Source: Streptomyces parvulus (GTDB lineage: Bacteria; Actinomycetota; Actinomycetes; Streptomycetales; Streptomycetaceae). From it: a stretch of DNA of 64,000 nucleotides. Below are positions 9,061-19,099 of the stretch, piece by piece. The DNA is taken from assembly GCF_014648855.1 (NCBI RefSeq), contig NZ_BMRX01000018.1:83050-147049 (forward strand), given 5' to 3'. Each line of letters begins with the position of its first letter. The first letter of the stretch is position 1. The notes beneath the pieces were generated by a model that saw only the letters and a list, made by a program, of their open reading frames with translations, had not been told where the DNA came from and searched no databases. A program made the translations under genes and the position numbers.

Positions 9061-9159
9061 GGGTTCAGCCGGTCACGGGGTCGGAGGAGCACCAGGTACG
9101 GAACGTCGGTCGGCAGCCGGGCATCGCGTCGCGTCCTCACTCAGGGTGTCCACGCCCTG

Positions 9160-9290
9160 GTTCGAAGAGTCCGGCGGTGAGAGTTCCTGGCTGCCGGGGG
9201 CCTGACCCCCGGTCACAGTGGCGGGACCGCGCCGGAATCGCACCGGGCTTCCTCTCCTGCCGCCGTCAATGGCCCCGGAAGTCCACCACG
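9160..9290 (-). promoter_or_regulatory. cobalamin (B12) riboswitch
   Basis: Reading the minus strand, the conserved core is present in order: GGAAGCCCGGTGCGATTCC (about 9250-9234), CCCGCCACTGTGACC (about 9226-9212), a GGGGGTCAGGCCCCC hairpin, and the B12 box CAGCCAGGAACTC (9193-9181). This is the class that binds adenosylcobalamin and lowers expression when it is bound. It lies 100 bp before cobD, so it should control the cobD-cobQ-chelatase-cobO-cobB operon. The outer limits are approximate. Confidence 0.9.
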
Positions 9291-9380
9291 GTCCGAGAAG
9301 GCCCGTCAACCTGGCGTTGACCTGCGGCGGGGGAGTGTGCGGAGGCCCACACGAGGGCCGGACGCGCCGGCGCGCGAAGA

Positions 9381-9421
9381 GGCGGGGCGCACGACGGTCC
9401 GAGTCCGTCGCGCGCCCCGCC
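9381..9421 (-). terminator. hairpin terminator after the PiT operon
   Basis: GGCGGGGCGC pairs with GCGCCCCGCC and CGACGG with CCGTCG, with one internal mismatch and a 7-nt loop. It lies 19 bp after the stop of the small membrane gene and before the riboswitch. The rest of the 9061-9439 gap is the cobD leader. Confidence 0.7.
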
Positions 9422-9439
9422 CCAGGGGTGCGTGGTGGG

Positions 9440-9661
9440 TCAGGCGACGATCAGGTAGATCCCGTACGCCACCGCCGCGGCGCAGGCCGCGAAGCACGCG
9501 TACGCGCCGGTGACCGCGAGGGCCGCGGAGCCGCCCGCCGCGGTGGCCCGCTCCTGGCGGGAGAGGCCGGCGATGCCGAGGGTGAACAGGCCCACCAGGG
9601 CCACGGTGGCCACGAGGCTGACGCCGAAGACGGAGCCCAGTGCTGCCCAGTCGATGCTCAT
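9440..9661 (-). CDS. small membrane protein downstream of the phosphate transporter
   Basis: This 73-residue protein has two hydrophobic segments (about 7-29 and 42-72) and no recognised domain. It starts 34 bp after the PiT gene stop, with GGAAG upstream of its ATG, and is followed by a terminator. It is therefore very likely co-transcribed with the transporter. A partner role in phosphate uptake is only an inference from position. Confidence 0.7.
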   Translation of the reverse strand: MSIDWAALGSVFGVSLVATVALVGLFTLGIAGLSRQERATAAGGSAALAVTGAYACFAACAAAVAYGIYLIVA

Positions 9662-9695
9662 GGGGGTTCGCTTCCTTCGTACCCGGGAGGCGGGC

Positions 9696-10934
9696 TCAGA
9701 CGGTGGTGGCGGCCGAGTGGGCCTTGGCCTCGGACGGGTCGGCCGGGACGTCGGCCGTCAGGTCGGCCGGGCCGGTCGGGGGCGGGGAGACGGCGGCCAT
9801 GGCCGTGGTGACCACGCCGACGGGCTCGGCCTCGTGCGGGTCGACGACGTTGGTGTGGTCGACGACCTCGCGCCGGGAGATCTTCCAGATGGCGGCGCTG
9901 GAGGCGACCAGGAAGACCGCGACGACTGCCGTGCCCCAGTCGCCCATGCGGCAGACCCACTCGGCGATCGCGGCGACCAGCGCCGCGGCCGGCAGCGTCA
10001 GACCCCAGGCGACGAACATCCGGGTGGCCGTGGACCAGCGCACCACGCCGCCCTTGCGGCCGAGGCCCGCGCCCATCACGGCACCGGAGACCGAGTGCGT
10101 GGTGGAGAGGGAGAAGCCGAGGTGCGAGGAGGCCAGGATGACCGTCGCGGCGCTGGTCTGGGCGGCGAAGCCCTGCTGCGGCTGGAGGTCGGTCAGGCCC
10201 TTGCCCATGGTGCGGATGATGCGCCAGCCGCCGAGGTAGGTGCCGAGCGCGATGGCGACGCCCGCGGAGAGGATGACCCACAGGGGCGGGTCCGAGTCGG
10301 GGGCGAGCGAGCCGCCGGCCACCAGGGCCAGGGTGATGATGCCCATCGTCTTCTGCGCGTCGTTGGTGCCGTGCGCCAGCGAGACCAGCCCGGCGGAGGC
10401 GATCTGCCCGGCGCGGTAGCCCTTCGCGGCGGCCTTGCCGTCGGCGCGGCGGCCGAGCCGGTAGGTCAGCCGCGCGCCCAGCAGCGCCGCGACGCCCGCG
10501 ACGATCGGGGCGGCGATCGCGGGGATCAGCACCTTGGTGACGAGCGCGTCGCCGTTGACGGCGCCGACGCCGGCCGAGGCGACCGCGGCACCGATCAGAC
10601 CGCCCATCAGGGCGTGCGAGGAGCTGGACGGGAGGCCGACCAGCCAGGTCAGCAGGTTCCAGAGGATCGCGCCGACCAGGGCGGCGAAGATGACCTCGGG
10701 ACGGATGCCGGTCTCGTCGACGAGACCCTTGGAGATCGTGTTGGCGACCTCCACGGAGAGGAAGGCGCCTACAAGGTTGAGGACGGCGGACATCGCCACC
10801 GCCACCTTGGGCTTGAGCGCACCGGTCGAAATGGTCGTTGCCATCGCGTTCGCGGTGTCGTGGAAACCGTTCGTGAAATCAAACGCGAGTGCGGTTACCA
10901 CCACAATCGCGAGGATCAGCGAGAAGCTTTCCAT
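9696..10934 (-). CDS. pitH2: PiT-family low-affinity inorganic phosphate transporter
   Basis: This 412-residue transporter has about ten membrane segments. Both PiT repeats are visible: FDFTNGFHDTANAMATTIS (about 19-37) and LAHGTNDAQKTMGIITLAL (near 210). It resembles S. coelicolor PitH2, and the symbol rests on that recollection. The last 50 residues are a polar tail. Three 11-bp PHO-box-like units lie 36-69 bp upstream, suggesting PhoP control. A small membrane gene follows in the same transcript. Confidence 0.88.
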   Translation of the reverse strand: MESFSLILAIVVVTALAFDFTNGFHDTANAMATTISTGALKPKVAVAMSAVLNLVGAFLSVEVANTISKGLVDETGIRPEVIFAALVGAILWNLLTWLVGLPSSSSHALMGGLIGAAVASAGVGAVNGDALVTKVLIPAIAAPIVAGVAALLGARLTYRLGRRADGKAAAKGYRAGQIASAGLVSLAHGTNDAQKTMGIITLALVAGGSLAPDSDPPLWVILSAGVAIALGTYLGGWRIIRTMGKGLTDLQPQQGFAAQTSAATVILASSHLGFSLSTTHSVSGAVMGAGLGRKGGVVRWSTATRMFVAWGLTLPAAALVAAIAEWVCRMGDWGTAVVAVFLVASSAAIWKISRREVVDHTNVVDPHEAEPVGVVTTAMAAVSPPPTGPADLTADVPADPSEAKAHSAATTV

Positions 10935-10970
10935 TTACCCAGGCAATCGTTCGAGGTCATTGGCTGGACG

Positions 10971-11003
10971 AACGTAGGTAACCATGGTGAACGGAAGATG
11001 AAC
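10971..11003 (-). promoter_or_regulatory. PHO-box-like direct repeats upstream of pitH2
   Basis: On the minus strand three consecutive 11-mers are seen: GTTCATCTTCC, GTTCACCATGG and a weaker TTACCTACGTT. The first two fit the Streptomyces PhoP direct-repeat unit GTTCACC-N4. Their position upstream of a phosphate transporter supports the call. Confidence 0.68.
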
Positions 11004-11158
11004 TGGGCAGGGCGTCGCGGTGACCGGAACCGGGGGTGCCGCGTCCCTGTGCGTGGCCGTCCCGGTGCTCTCCGGAGACGCCCCTGGCAGGATCGCCGCG
11101 AGACCGGCCGCCGGTGTGCCGGGAGGGGCGCCCGAGCGCCCGTGAGGAGGCGGTGACT

Positions 11159-11833
11159 GTGACGTATTCGCGGGTCGGAGGGGCCGGCCCGGACGAGGAG
11201 CGGGCCTGGGCCGAACTCGTCGCGGCGGCCCGGCGCACGGTGGCGGACGGGCTGGTGGTCGGCACCTCCGGCAACGTCTCGGTCCGCGTCGGCGACACGG
11301 TCCTCGTCACCCCGTCGGGTGTGCCGTACGACCGTCTGGCCCCGGGTGACGTGACCGGCGTCGGCCTCGACGGGCGGCAGGTCCTCGGGACCCTGGTCCC
11401 CACCAGCGAACTGCCCCTGCACCTCGCCGTGTACCGCGCGGACGACACCGCCCGGGCCGTCGTCCACACCCACGCCGTGCACGCGACGGCCGTCTCGCTG
11501 CTGGTGCCCGAACTGCCGCCGGTCCACTACATGACCGCAGCGCTCGGCGGCCCCGTCCGGGTCGCCCCGTACGCCGCCTACGGCACCGAGGAGCTGGCCC
11601 GCGGCATGCTCGACGCCCTCGCCGGCCGCACCGGCTGCCTGCTGCGCAACCACGGCACGGTCACCTACGGCACCTCCCTGGACCAGGCCTACGACCGCAC
11701 CGCCCAGCTGGAGTGGATGTGCCGGCTCTGGCTCACCGCCTCCTCGGTCCCGGGCCGCACGCCGTCCCTGCTGACCTCCGGGCAGCTCGCGGAGGCGGCG
11801 GAGCGGCTGCGCGGGTACGGGCAGCCGGACTGA
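11159..11833 (+). CDS. class II aldolase/adducin family protein
   Basis: This 224-residue protein of the fuculose-1-phosphate aldolase / ribulose-phosphate epimerase fold has GTSGNVSVR near 35, the metal-binding HTHAVHATAVS (about 103-113) and a later His in LLRNHGTVTYG. The GTG at 11159 is chosen because GAGGAGG lies 8 bp before it; GTG 11153 would be too close to that site. Substrate cannot be read from the sequence. It is divergent from pitH2 and probably monocistronic. Confidence 0.82.
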   Translation: MTYSRVGGAGPDEERAWAELVAAARRTVADGLVVGTSGNVSVRVGDTVLVTPSGVPYDRLAPGDVTGVGLDGRQVLGTLVPTSELPLHLAVYRADDTARAVVHTHAVHATAVSLLVPELPPVHYMTAALGGPVRVAPYAAYGTEELARGMLDALAGRTGCLLRNHGTVTYGTSLDQAYDRTAQLEWMCRLWLTASSVPGRTPSLLTSGQLAEAAERLRGYGQPD

Positions 11834-11991
11834 CCCGGCGCGTACCCGCCCCGTTCCGGGGTACCGGCAGCGGGACCGCACCCATGGCTCCCGGCCCGGG
11901 CGGACGCGCGGAGGACGCTGTCGACGGAGCGCCGTCACCCCCCGCCCACCGTCCACTGGCCGCCCGAGGACTCCACCAGGAGACTGGCCCC

Positions 11992-13119
11992 ATGCGCACT
12001 GTCACAGCAACGGCCGCCGCCCTCACCGCTGCCCTGGCGGCCGGCGCAGCGAGCGTCGCGGCCGGCCGGCTCGCCAGCGACGCCGCGCTCAAGGCGCCCC
12101 CCGGCCGGCCGCTGCCCACCGAGCCCCGGCTCACCGTGCACGGCACCGCGGCCGGCCGGATCACCCTCACCCGGGACCTGGCCGCGCTGCGCCCCGGCCG
12201 GTACGGGCTGGCGGGCGACGGCTCGCACGCGGTCGTCGGTCCGGTCCTGGGCAGCGCGGAGCACGGCGCCGACACCGTCGTACGCCGCCTCGAACGCGTC
12301 ACGCACGGCACGCTGGAAGCCGGCGACCGGGCCTGGTTCACGCCCAACCTCTACGTCGGCAACCCCGGCACCGCCCTCGGCATCGAGCACACCGACGTCG
12401 AGATCCCCGGCGAACTCGGCCCGCTCCCGGGCTGGTTCGTGCCCGGCGCCCGCCCGACCTGGATCATCGCCGCGCACGGACTGGCCGCCACCCGCGAGCA
12501 CGTGCTGAACCTGCTGGCCCCCCTGCACGAGCGCAGCGTCCCGGTGCTCGCCCTCGCCTACCGCGGCGACGTGGGTGCGCCGCCCTCGCCCGACGGCCTG
12601 CACCACTTCGGCGAGACCGAGTGGCGCGACCTGGACGCGGCCGTCCGCTACGCCCTCGACCACGGCGCCCGCCAGGTCGTGCTGCTCGGCTGGTCCACCG
12701 GCGCCACCATGGCCCTGCGCACCGCGGCGCTCTCCGGCGTCCGCGGGCGCATCGCGGGGCTGGTCCTGGACTCCCCGGTCCTCAGCTGGGAGACCACCCT
12801 GCGCGCCCTCGCCGCCGCCCGCCGCACCCCGGGCCCCCTCCTGCCGCTCGCCGTGCGCGCCGCCCAGGGCCGCGCCGGACTCCACGCCGACCAGGACACC
12901 GGCACCGCGGGCCTGCACCGCCCCGCCGTCCCCACGCTGATCTTCCACGGCCCCGGCGACACCGTGGCCCCCTGGCGGCTCTCCCGGCGGCTGGCCGAAA
13001 CCCACCCGCGCCTGGTCTCCCTGCACACCGTCCGGGACGCCCCGCACGGAGCCATGTGGAACGCCGACCCCGCGGACTACGAAGAGACGCTGCGCCGCTT
13101 CATGACCCCCCTGGTCTGA
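11992..13119 (+). CDS. alpha/beta hydrolase, N-terminally anchored or secreted
   Basis: This 375-residue protein begins with a hydrophobic Ala-rich segment (about 5-25), a signal peptide or anchor. The hydrolase core follows: AAHGLAATREH (oxyanion region), nucleophile Ser in GWSTGATMA, acid in GPGDTVAPW and His in DAPHGAMW. It resembles prolyl-peptidase-like or lipase-like hydrolases, and the substrate is unknown. The ATG at 11992 is preceded by AGGAG. Upstream in-frame sequence overlaps the aldolase gene and looks non-coding. Confidence 0.8.
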   Translation: MRTVTATAAALTAALAAGAASVAAGRLASDAALKAPPGRPLPTEPRLTVHGTAAGRITLTRDLAALRPGRYGLAGDGSHAVVGPVLGSAEHGADTVVRRLERVTHGTLEAGDRAWFTPNLYVGNPGTALGIEHTDVEIPGELGPLPGWFVPGARPTWIIAAHGLAATREHVLNLLAPLHERSVPVLALAYRGDVGAPPSPDGLHHFGETEWRDLDAAVRYALDHGARQVVLLGWSTGATMALRTAALSGVRGRIAGLVLDSPVLSWETTLRALAAARRTPGPLLPLAVRAAQGRAGLHADQDTGTAGLHRPAVPTLIFHGPGDTVAPWRLSRRLAETHPRLVSLHTVRDAPHGAMWNADPADYEETLRRFMTPLV

Positions 13120-13287
13120 CCCGCCGCGGCACCGGCGCAGGGCATGAGCCTCCGGTTCCGTTTAGCGCCGTACCACTGGCTCGTTCCGCCCCCCGGACTG
13201 CCCGCCGGACCCCCGACTCCGCCCTCCGCGGCGGCCGTCGGGGCATTCCGTTTGGGTTTTCGGACCGTCAACCGGAAGACTGCACCC

Positions 13288-14697
13288 GTGACGTCCCGTA
13301 TCCCGCGCGACTCCAGGCTTCGACTCGTCCGCCCACGACCCCTGGCCGCCGCCCCCCAAGCGATCAACCAGCGGCGTCCGCGCCGCCCCGCGCCGCGTCC
13401 GCCGGAGGGCACACCGGCCCGCTCGGAGCTGGCCCGCATGGCGCGTTCCGGTCTGGCCGGCGCGGCCCGCGTCGCCCGCTGGGCCGACTCCGCCCTCGGC
13501 CCCGGCCGCGGCAGCGCGACCGCCGACGGCAAGGCCACCCTCTCGGACGCCACCGCCGACCAGGCGGCCCGCGAACTGGGCCTGACCGCCGCGACGATCC
13601 GCGCCGACTGGGACACCGCCCGCCTCGCCGGGCTGATCGAGGTGCACGGCGACTCCGCCCGCCCCGGCTGGCGGCTGCGGGCCTGGAACCGCGACGACAG
13701 CGCGGTGCTGCGCGGCTGGGTCGCGCTCTTCGACGCCTGGTCGCTCGCCCACCCCGAGCCCGCCGGCCAGGAGCCCGCCGCCGTCGCCGAGGTCGTCTCC
13801 GCGATGCCCCAGGTGCTCTCCTTCCTCCAGCTGTCCGCCGGACCGGTCCCCGTGGACCAGCTCCTGGACCTGCTGGAGCAGCGCGTCACCGAGCTGCGCA
13901 CCGAACGCTGCGAGGTGCCCTACGGCCCCCGCCTGGAGCCCGGCACCGAACCGGCCCCGGACCCCACCGCCGACACCCCGCTCGCGCCGCTGCTCGACTG
14001 GGCCCTGCACGCCCTCGCCTCCGTCGGCGCCCTCACCTGCGGCGACGGACAGGCCACGCTGACCCCGCTCGGCAACTGGGCGGTCTGGGTCAAGCTGGAG
14101 CAGATCTGCGTGGCCGCCCAGAGCCCCGCCGGCAACATCGAGCAGCCGGCCGAGGACATGCTCCGCGGCTGCGCCCAGCTGCGCCCCAACGCCGCCCGCG
14201 CCGAGTACCGCGCCTGGCTCGCCGCCCGCCCCGTCGGCAGCGCCGTCGCCGAACTGCTCGGTGCCGCGCGCGGCGAGGACGCCCTGCTGCGGGGCCTCGC
14301 CTTCGACGCGCTGCGGGTGGTCGGCGCCCCCGCCGAACCCGACGTCCGGGGCGTCGTCGACGAGCCGACGCTCAGGCCCTACGCCCTGCTGTGGCTGGCC
14401 GAGCACGACGGCGCCGACCCCGAGGACGCCCACGAGGCCCTCACCCGCCGGGAGGCCACCTGGCTCTGGGTGGACACCGCGGCCGCCGTCGCCGACCACG
14501 GGGAGGCACCGCTGCTCGTCCGGCACCTGGAGGCGGCGGTCCAGTTCACCGTCCCCGCGCTGCTGGAGGAGGTCCGCGCGGTCGGCCACCCCCGCACCGT
14601 GCAGGTCCTGGTGGCCCTCGCCGCGGCCCATCCCGACCCCGCCCTGGCCAAGGCGGTGCGCCGGGCCGCCTTCCAGGTCCACACCGGGGGGAGCTGA
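13288..14697 (+). CDS. conserved actinobacterial protein with winged-helix-like N-terminal part
   Basis: This 469-residue protein is not assigned to a named family. Residues about 75-140 (SDATADQAARELGLTAATI onward) look like a helix-turn-helix module. The rest is helical, with HEAT-like pairs toward the C terminus. The GTG at 13288 has GGAAG about 10 bp upstream; an ATG at 13144 would add a Pro-rich stretch unlike a folded domain. A role in regulation is possible but unproven. Its 3' end overlaps a small convergent gene. Confidence 0.65.
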   Translation: MTSRIPRDSRLRLVRPRPLAAAPQAINQRRPRRPAPRPPEGTPARSELARMARSGLAGAARVARWADSALGPGRGSATADGKATLSDATADQAARELGLTAATIRADWDTARLAGLIEVHGDSARPGWRLRAWNRDDSAVLRGWVALFDAWSLAHPEPAGQEPAAVAEVVSAMPQVLSFLQLSAGPVPVDQLLDLLEQRVTELRTERCEVPYGPRLEPGTEPAPDPTADTPLAPLLDWALHALASVGALTCGDGQATLTPLGNWAVWVKLEQICVAAQSPAGNIEQPAEDMLRGCAQLRPNAARAEYRAWLAARPVGSAVAELLGAARGEDALLRGLAFDALRVVGAPAEPDVRGVVDEPTLRPYALLWLAEHDGADPEDAHEALTRREATWLWVDTAAAVADHGEAPLLVRHLEAAVQFTVPALLEEVRAVGHPRTVQVLVALAAAHPDPALAKAVRRAAFQVHTGGS

Positions 14698-14905
14698 CCG
14701 GCTCCACGGCCCGCCGGTGGTGGGCGTCGACGTCCGCCACGACGACGTACACCCCGGTCGTGCCGGAGCTCTCCATCGCCGCGTCGAAGCGGCTGCCCTT
14801 GCCCTTGGAGCCGAAGGCCTCGGTGAGCTGCCGGACCGCCGCCTTCGCGGCCGCGCACCGCGGCGCCGGGAAGACGCCCGGGCCCGCGCCGTCGGTGCCC
14901 GCCAT
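14546..14905 (-). CDS. small hypothetical protein, convergent with the preceding gene
   Basis: The first ~70 codons use almost only G/C at third positions and give a sensible peptide (TEAFGSKGKGSRFDAAMES, TGVYVVVADVDAHHRRAVEP). No family is recognised. After position ~14695, where it meets the plus-strand gene's end, codon use loses its bias and the peptide becomes Gly/Pro/Arg-rich. The true C terminus may therefore be near 14695, with the rest caused by loss of a stop or a frameshift. An alternative ATG is at 14974. Confidence 0.45.
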   Translation of the reverse strand: MAGTDGAGPGVFPAPRCAAAKAAVRQLTEAFGSKGKGSRFDAAMESSGTTGVYVVVADVDAHHRRAVEPVSSPRCGPGRRPGAPPWPGRGRDGPRRGPPGPARCGGGRPRGPPPAARGR

Positions 14906-14954
14906 GCCGATCAGCCCCTCGTGAGGCGGGGAAAAGGGGTTGCACCGCCCCGTT

Positions 14955-14967
14955 AGAATGGCCCCCA
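14955..14967 (+). promoter_or_regulatory. possible -10 element before the leader ORF of the ABC-F gene
   Basis: TAGAAT at 14955-14960 lies 7 nt before an ATG at 14968, the spacing of a leaderless start. No good -35 hexamer was found at the expected distance. Confidence 0.35.
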
Positions 14968-14991
14968 TGGCCATTCTCCTCGCGCATTAGA
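14968..14991 (+). CDS. candidate 7-codon leader peptide upstream of the ABC-F gene
   Basis: ATG GCC ATT CTC CTC GCG CAT TAG encodes MAILLAH. It is 57 bp upstream of the ABC-F start and directly after a TAGAAT box, so it could be translated leaderless. Short leader ORFs control several antibiotic-resistance ABC-F genes by ribosome stalling; that role here is inference. A weak GGCGG/CCGCC pair follows. Confidence 0.3.
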
Positions 14992-15048
14992 CGGCGGGAA
15001 ACGTCCTCAGCCGCCCATCCCGCCCCCACCCGCCCCAGGAGTCTGACC

Positions 15049-16626
<1,578 letters not shown>

Positions 16627-16647
<21 letters not shown>

Positions 16648-16713
16648 TCGAATGGATGATCCACTGAGTATGGATCATTCGGCCGAGCCGTGATCCACCA
16701 TCTGTGTGAGATC
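16627..16713. promoter_or_regulatory. cluster of six GATC sites upstream of gbn
   Basis: GATC occurs at 16627, 16646, 16658, 16673, 16692 and 16710, i.e. six times in 87 bp with 12-19 bp spacing. The region straddles the ABC-F stop codon. Because the next gene is the GATC-binding nucleoid protein Gbn, these may be its own binding sites. Confidence 0.5.
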
Positions 16714-16745
16714 TCCTCATCAAGAGGTGCGTCCTACATCCATTT

Positions 16746-16782
16746 CGCGGCCGGACCCCCCAGTGCCGGGGGTCCGGCCGCG
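16746..16782 (+). terminator. strong hairpin terminator after the ABC-F gene
   Basis: A 15-bp perfect stem (CGCGGCCGGACCCCC with its complement) encloses a 7-nt loop CAGTGCC, 98 bp after the ABC-F stop. It is followed by CGCCTTTCT. It separates the ABC-F unit from gbn. Confidence 0.85.
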
Positions 16783-16981
16783 ACGCCTTTCTGACCTGGA
16801 ATTACGCGCGGAAACCCGTTCGGCGGAACGGGCGGGAATCTTTGGAATTCCGCATTCCACATGTGGGGACACGCTCCTGTCGTCACATCCTTGACTCATC
16901 GACCTTGCCGAATGGGTGGCCAGGAGGCGCGGGAGGGGTGATCATGAGGAGACCAGAGCGCACTTCCTTGAGGAGGCACGG

Positions 16982-17203
16982 GTGGCCGAGACTCTGAAGA
17001 AGGGCAGCCGGGTTACCGGCGCCGCGCGCGACAAGCTCGCGGCAGACCTGAAGAAGAAGTACGACGCCGGTGCGAGCATCCGGGCGTTGGCCGAGGAAAC
17101 CGGCCGCTCGTATGGCTTTGTGCACCGCATGCTCAGCGAGTCGGGCGTCACGCTCCGAGGGCGTGGCGGGGCTACCCGGGGCAAGAAGGCCACTTCGGCC
17201 TGA
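16982..17203 (+). CDS. gbn: Gbn-type GATC-binding nucleoid-associated protein
   Basis: This is a 73-residue basic protein: a Lys-rich N-terminal helix (TLKKGSRVTGAARDKLAADLK), then a helix-turn-helix (ASIRALAEETGRSYGFVHRML, about 31-51) and a basic Gly/Arg tail. Length and sequence match what I recall of S. coelicolor SCO1839, reported as Gbn, a small DNA-binding nucleoid protein that prefers GATC and affects development and antibiotic production. The GTG at 16982 has AGGAGG 5 bp before it. Upstream, 16648-16981 holds a terminator, several GATC sites and TTGACT at 16891, but no clear -10. Confidence 0.85.
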   Translation: MAETLKKGSRVTGAARDKLAADLKKKYDAGASIRALAEETGRSYGFVHRMLSESGVTLRGRGGATRGKKATSA

Positions 17204-17241
17204 CACCCCGGCGGCCTCCCGACTCCGAAAGTGAAGGTGGT

Positions 17242-17271
17242 CACCCGGTCGGTCGTCCGGCCGTCCGGGTG
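17242..17271 (+). terminator. possible hairpin terminator after gbn
   Basis: CACCCGG (17242-17248) pairs with CCGGGTG (17265-17271), with further GC-rich pairing inside and GGTTACT after. It lies 38 bp after the gbn stop. Confidence 0.4.
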
Positions 17272-17360
17272 GTTACTGTGCAGTCACTTAGCTCTGCCGT
17301 CACACGGCTTCCGGGCCGGCGTACGGCGGGGACGACGACCGCACCTTTCGGAGGCGCCCC

Positions 17361-18164
17361 ATGGCTTCGCCCGCCCACGACACCGGTCCCGCACTCGACC
17401 GGGACGGCGTGCGGCTCACCGTCGACGACGCGATCGCCACGGTGACGCTGACCAACCCCGCCAAGCGCAACGCGCAGAGCCCCGCTCTGTGGCGGGCGCT
17501 CGCCGAGGCCGGCCGGCTGCTGCCCGGTTCCGTCCGCGCCGTGGTGCTGAAGGCCGAGGGCAAGTCCTTCTCGGCCGGTCTCGACCGGCAGGCCTTCACG
17601 CCCGAGGGCTTCGACGGCGAGCCGTCGTTCATCGACCTCGCGCGCGGCGGCGACGCCGAGCTGGACGCGGCCATCGCCGAGTACCAGGAGGCGTTCACCT
17701 GGTGGCGGCGCGGCGACATCGTGTCCGTCGCGGCCGTGCAGGGGCATGCCATCGGGGCGGGCTTCCAGCTGGCCCTCGCCTGTGACCTGCGCGTCGTCGC
17801 CGACGACGTGCAGTTCGCCATGCGCGAGACCAGCCTGGGCCTGGTGCCCGACCTGACCGGCACGCACCCCCTGGTGTCCCTGGTCGGCTACGCCCGCGCG
17901 CTGGAGATCTGCGCGACCGGGCGCTTCGTCCTGGCCGACGAGGCGGTGAACAGCGGCCTGGCCAACCTGGCCGTTCCCGCCGACCAGCTCGACGGCGCCG
18001 TGCACGACCTGGTCTCCGCGGTCCTGGCCGCCCCCCGCGACGCGGTCGTCGAGACCAAGGTGCTGCTCCAGGGCGCCCAGAACCGCGACGCCGAGGCCCA
18101 GCGAGTCGCCGAACGCGCCGCCCAGGCCCGCCGCCTGCGCGACCTGGCGGGCCTCGGGGAGTAG
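17361..18164 (+). CDS. enoyl-CoA hydratase/isomerase (crotonase) family protein
   Basis: This 267-residue crotonase-fold protein shows the first oxyanion segment GKSFSAGLDRQAF (about 68-80) and the second, VQGHAIGAGFQLALACDLRV. The usual hydratase Glu pair is not obvious: the second region reads ETSLGLVPDLTGTH, compatible with isomerase or hydratase. It probably handles an acyl-CoA, but the pathway is unknown. The ATG at 17361 has CGGAGG 6 bp before it. It stands alone between gbn and the P10-family gene. Confidence 0.85.
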   Translation: MASPAHDTGPALDRDGVRLTVDDAIATVTLTNPAKRNAQSPALWRALAEAGRLLPGSVRAVVLKAEGKSFSAGLDRQAFTPEGFDGEPSFIDLARGGDAELDAAIAEYQEAFTWWRRGDIVSVAAVQGHAIGAGFQLALACDLRVVADDVQFAMRETSLGLVPDLTGTHPLVSLVGYARALEICATGRFVLADEAVNSGLANLAVPADQLDGAVHDLVSAVLAAPRDAVVETKVLLQGAQNRDAEAQRVAERAAQARRLRDLAGLGE

Positions 18165-18216
18165 CCGGGCCCGCCGGGCCGGGGGCGGTGGGAAGGGCGG
18201 CAGGCCCTGGGCCCGG

Positions 18217-19011
18217 TCAGGTGGGCCGGGACACCGCCGTCACCACCACCGCCACCGACGGGCGGTCCGGCAGGGCCTCGGACACCACCGCACGGACGCG
18301 CCGGGCCACCTCCACCGTCCGGTGGTCCGCCGCCACCGCCAGCTCCACCCGGACGTGGCGGCGCGGCAGCGCCCCCTTGGCCGGCGACTCCGTCAGATGC
18401 ACCGGACGGCCCAGTACGCCGGCCAGCCGGGCGACGCCGGCCACCCCGAGCGCGGCGGTGGCGACGCGCCCCTCGTCCCCGTCCCGGTCCACCGCGTCCG
18501 GGCGCCCCGGCTCCGCCTGGTCCCTGGGCCCGGCCTCGCGGGTCTCCCGCCCGGCCTCCCGCTCCTGCCCGGGGTCCGCGTCCGTGTCCGGGCCGGCGTC
18601 CCCGAGGCCCGTCGCCCGCAGGTCCACGTCCGTCACCGCGAGCCCGAGCCGCTCGGTCGCCGCCCGCGTCAGTACCGCGCGCAGGCGCCCGGCCGTCGCG
18701 GGCAGCGGTTCCGCGCCCGGCGCGACCCCGCCCACCACGGCGGTGAAGTCGGCCGTCACCCGCAGCGGCCCGGGCGGCAGGGCCCCCGGGGGCGGCGGTA
18801 CGGCCGGCTCCCGCGTCTCCTCGGGGTCCGCGAGCCCGATGCGCAGATCGCCCGGACGGACTCCCGCGACCCCTCCGGCGGCGTCCAGCAGCACCTCCCG
18901 CGCCGCCCGCTCCGCGATCCACGCCCCGTCCCGGGCCCCGCCCAGCGGCAGCAGCCTGCCGAGCCCCAACCGCTCGCGCATCGTGCGCGTCCACCGGTCC
19001 GCCGTCGTCAT
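18217..19011 (-). CDS. nucleopolyhedrovirus P10-family-like protein beside the Asp23 operon
   Basis: This 264-residue protein belongs to a Streptomyces group usually labelled 'nucleopolyhedrovirus P10 family', a name that gives no function. It has an acidic, Asp/Glu-rich middle (about 150-190). The C-terminal segment RHVRVELAVAADHRTVEVARRVRAVV resembles the beta-helix pattern of Asp23-like domains. The ATG at 19011 has GGAGGA directly upstream. It is divergent from the Asp23 operon, 88 bp away, which suggests shared regulation. Confidence 0.6.
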   Translation of the reverse strand: MTTADRWTRTMRERLGLGRLLPLGGARDGAWIAERAAREVLLDAAGGVAGVRPGDLRIGLADPEETREPAVPPPPGALPPGPLRVTADFTAVVGGVAPGAEPLPATAGRLRAVLTRAATERLGLAVTDVDLRATGLGDAGPDTDADPGQEREAGRETREAGPRDQAEPGRPDAVDRDGDEGRVATAALGVAGVARLAGVLGRPVHLTESPAKGALPRRHVRVELAVAADHRTVEVARRVRAVVSEALPDRPSVAVVVTAVSRPT

Positions 19012-19099
19012 TCCTCCACCCTGCCGTATCCGTGGCGCGCCGCGACCCAACCGGAACTACCGTGGTCAAGGGGACCACGACCGGAAGGGACGTACGGCC

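Noticed and set aside
9064..9124. 19-codon ORF between the riboswitch and cobD that ends 4 bp before the cobD GTG
   Set aside because: It has no clear ribosome site and no conserved pattern, and lies in the riboswitch expression platform, so it is probably incidental.
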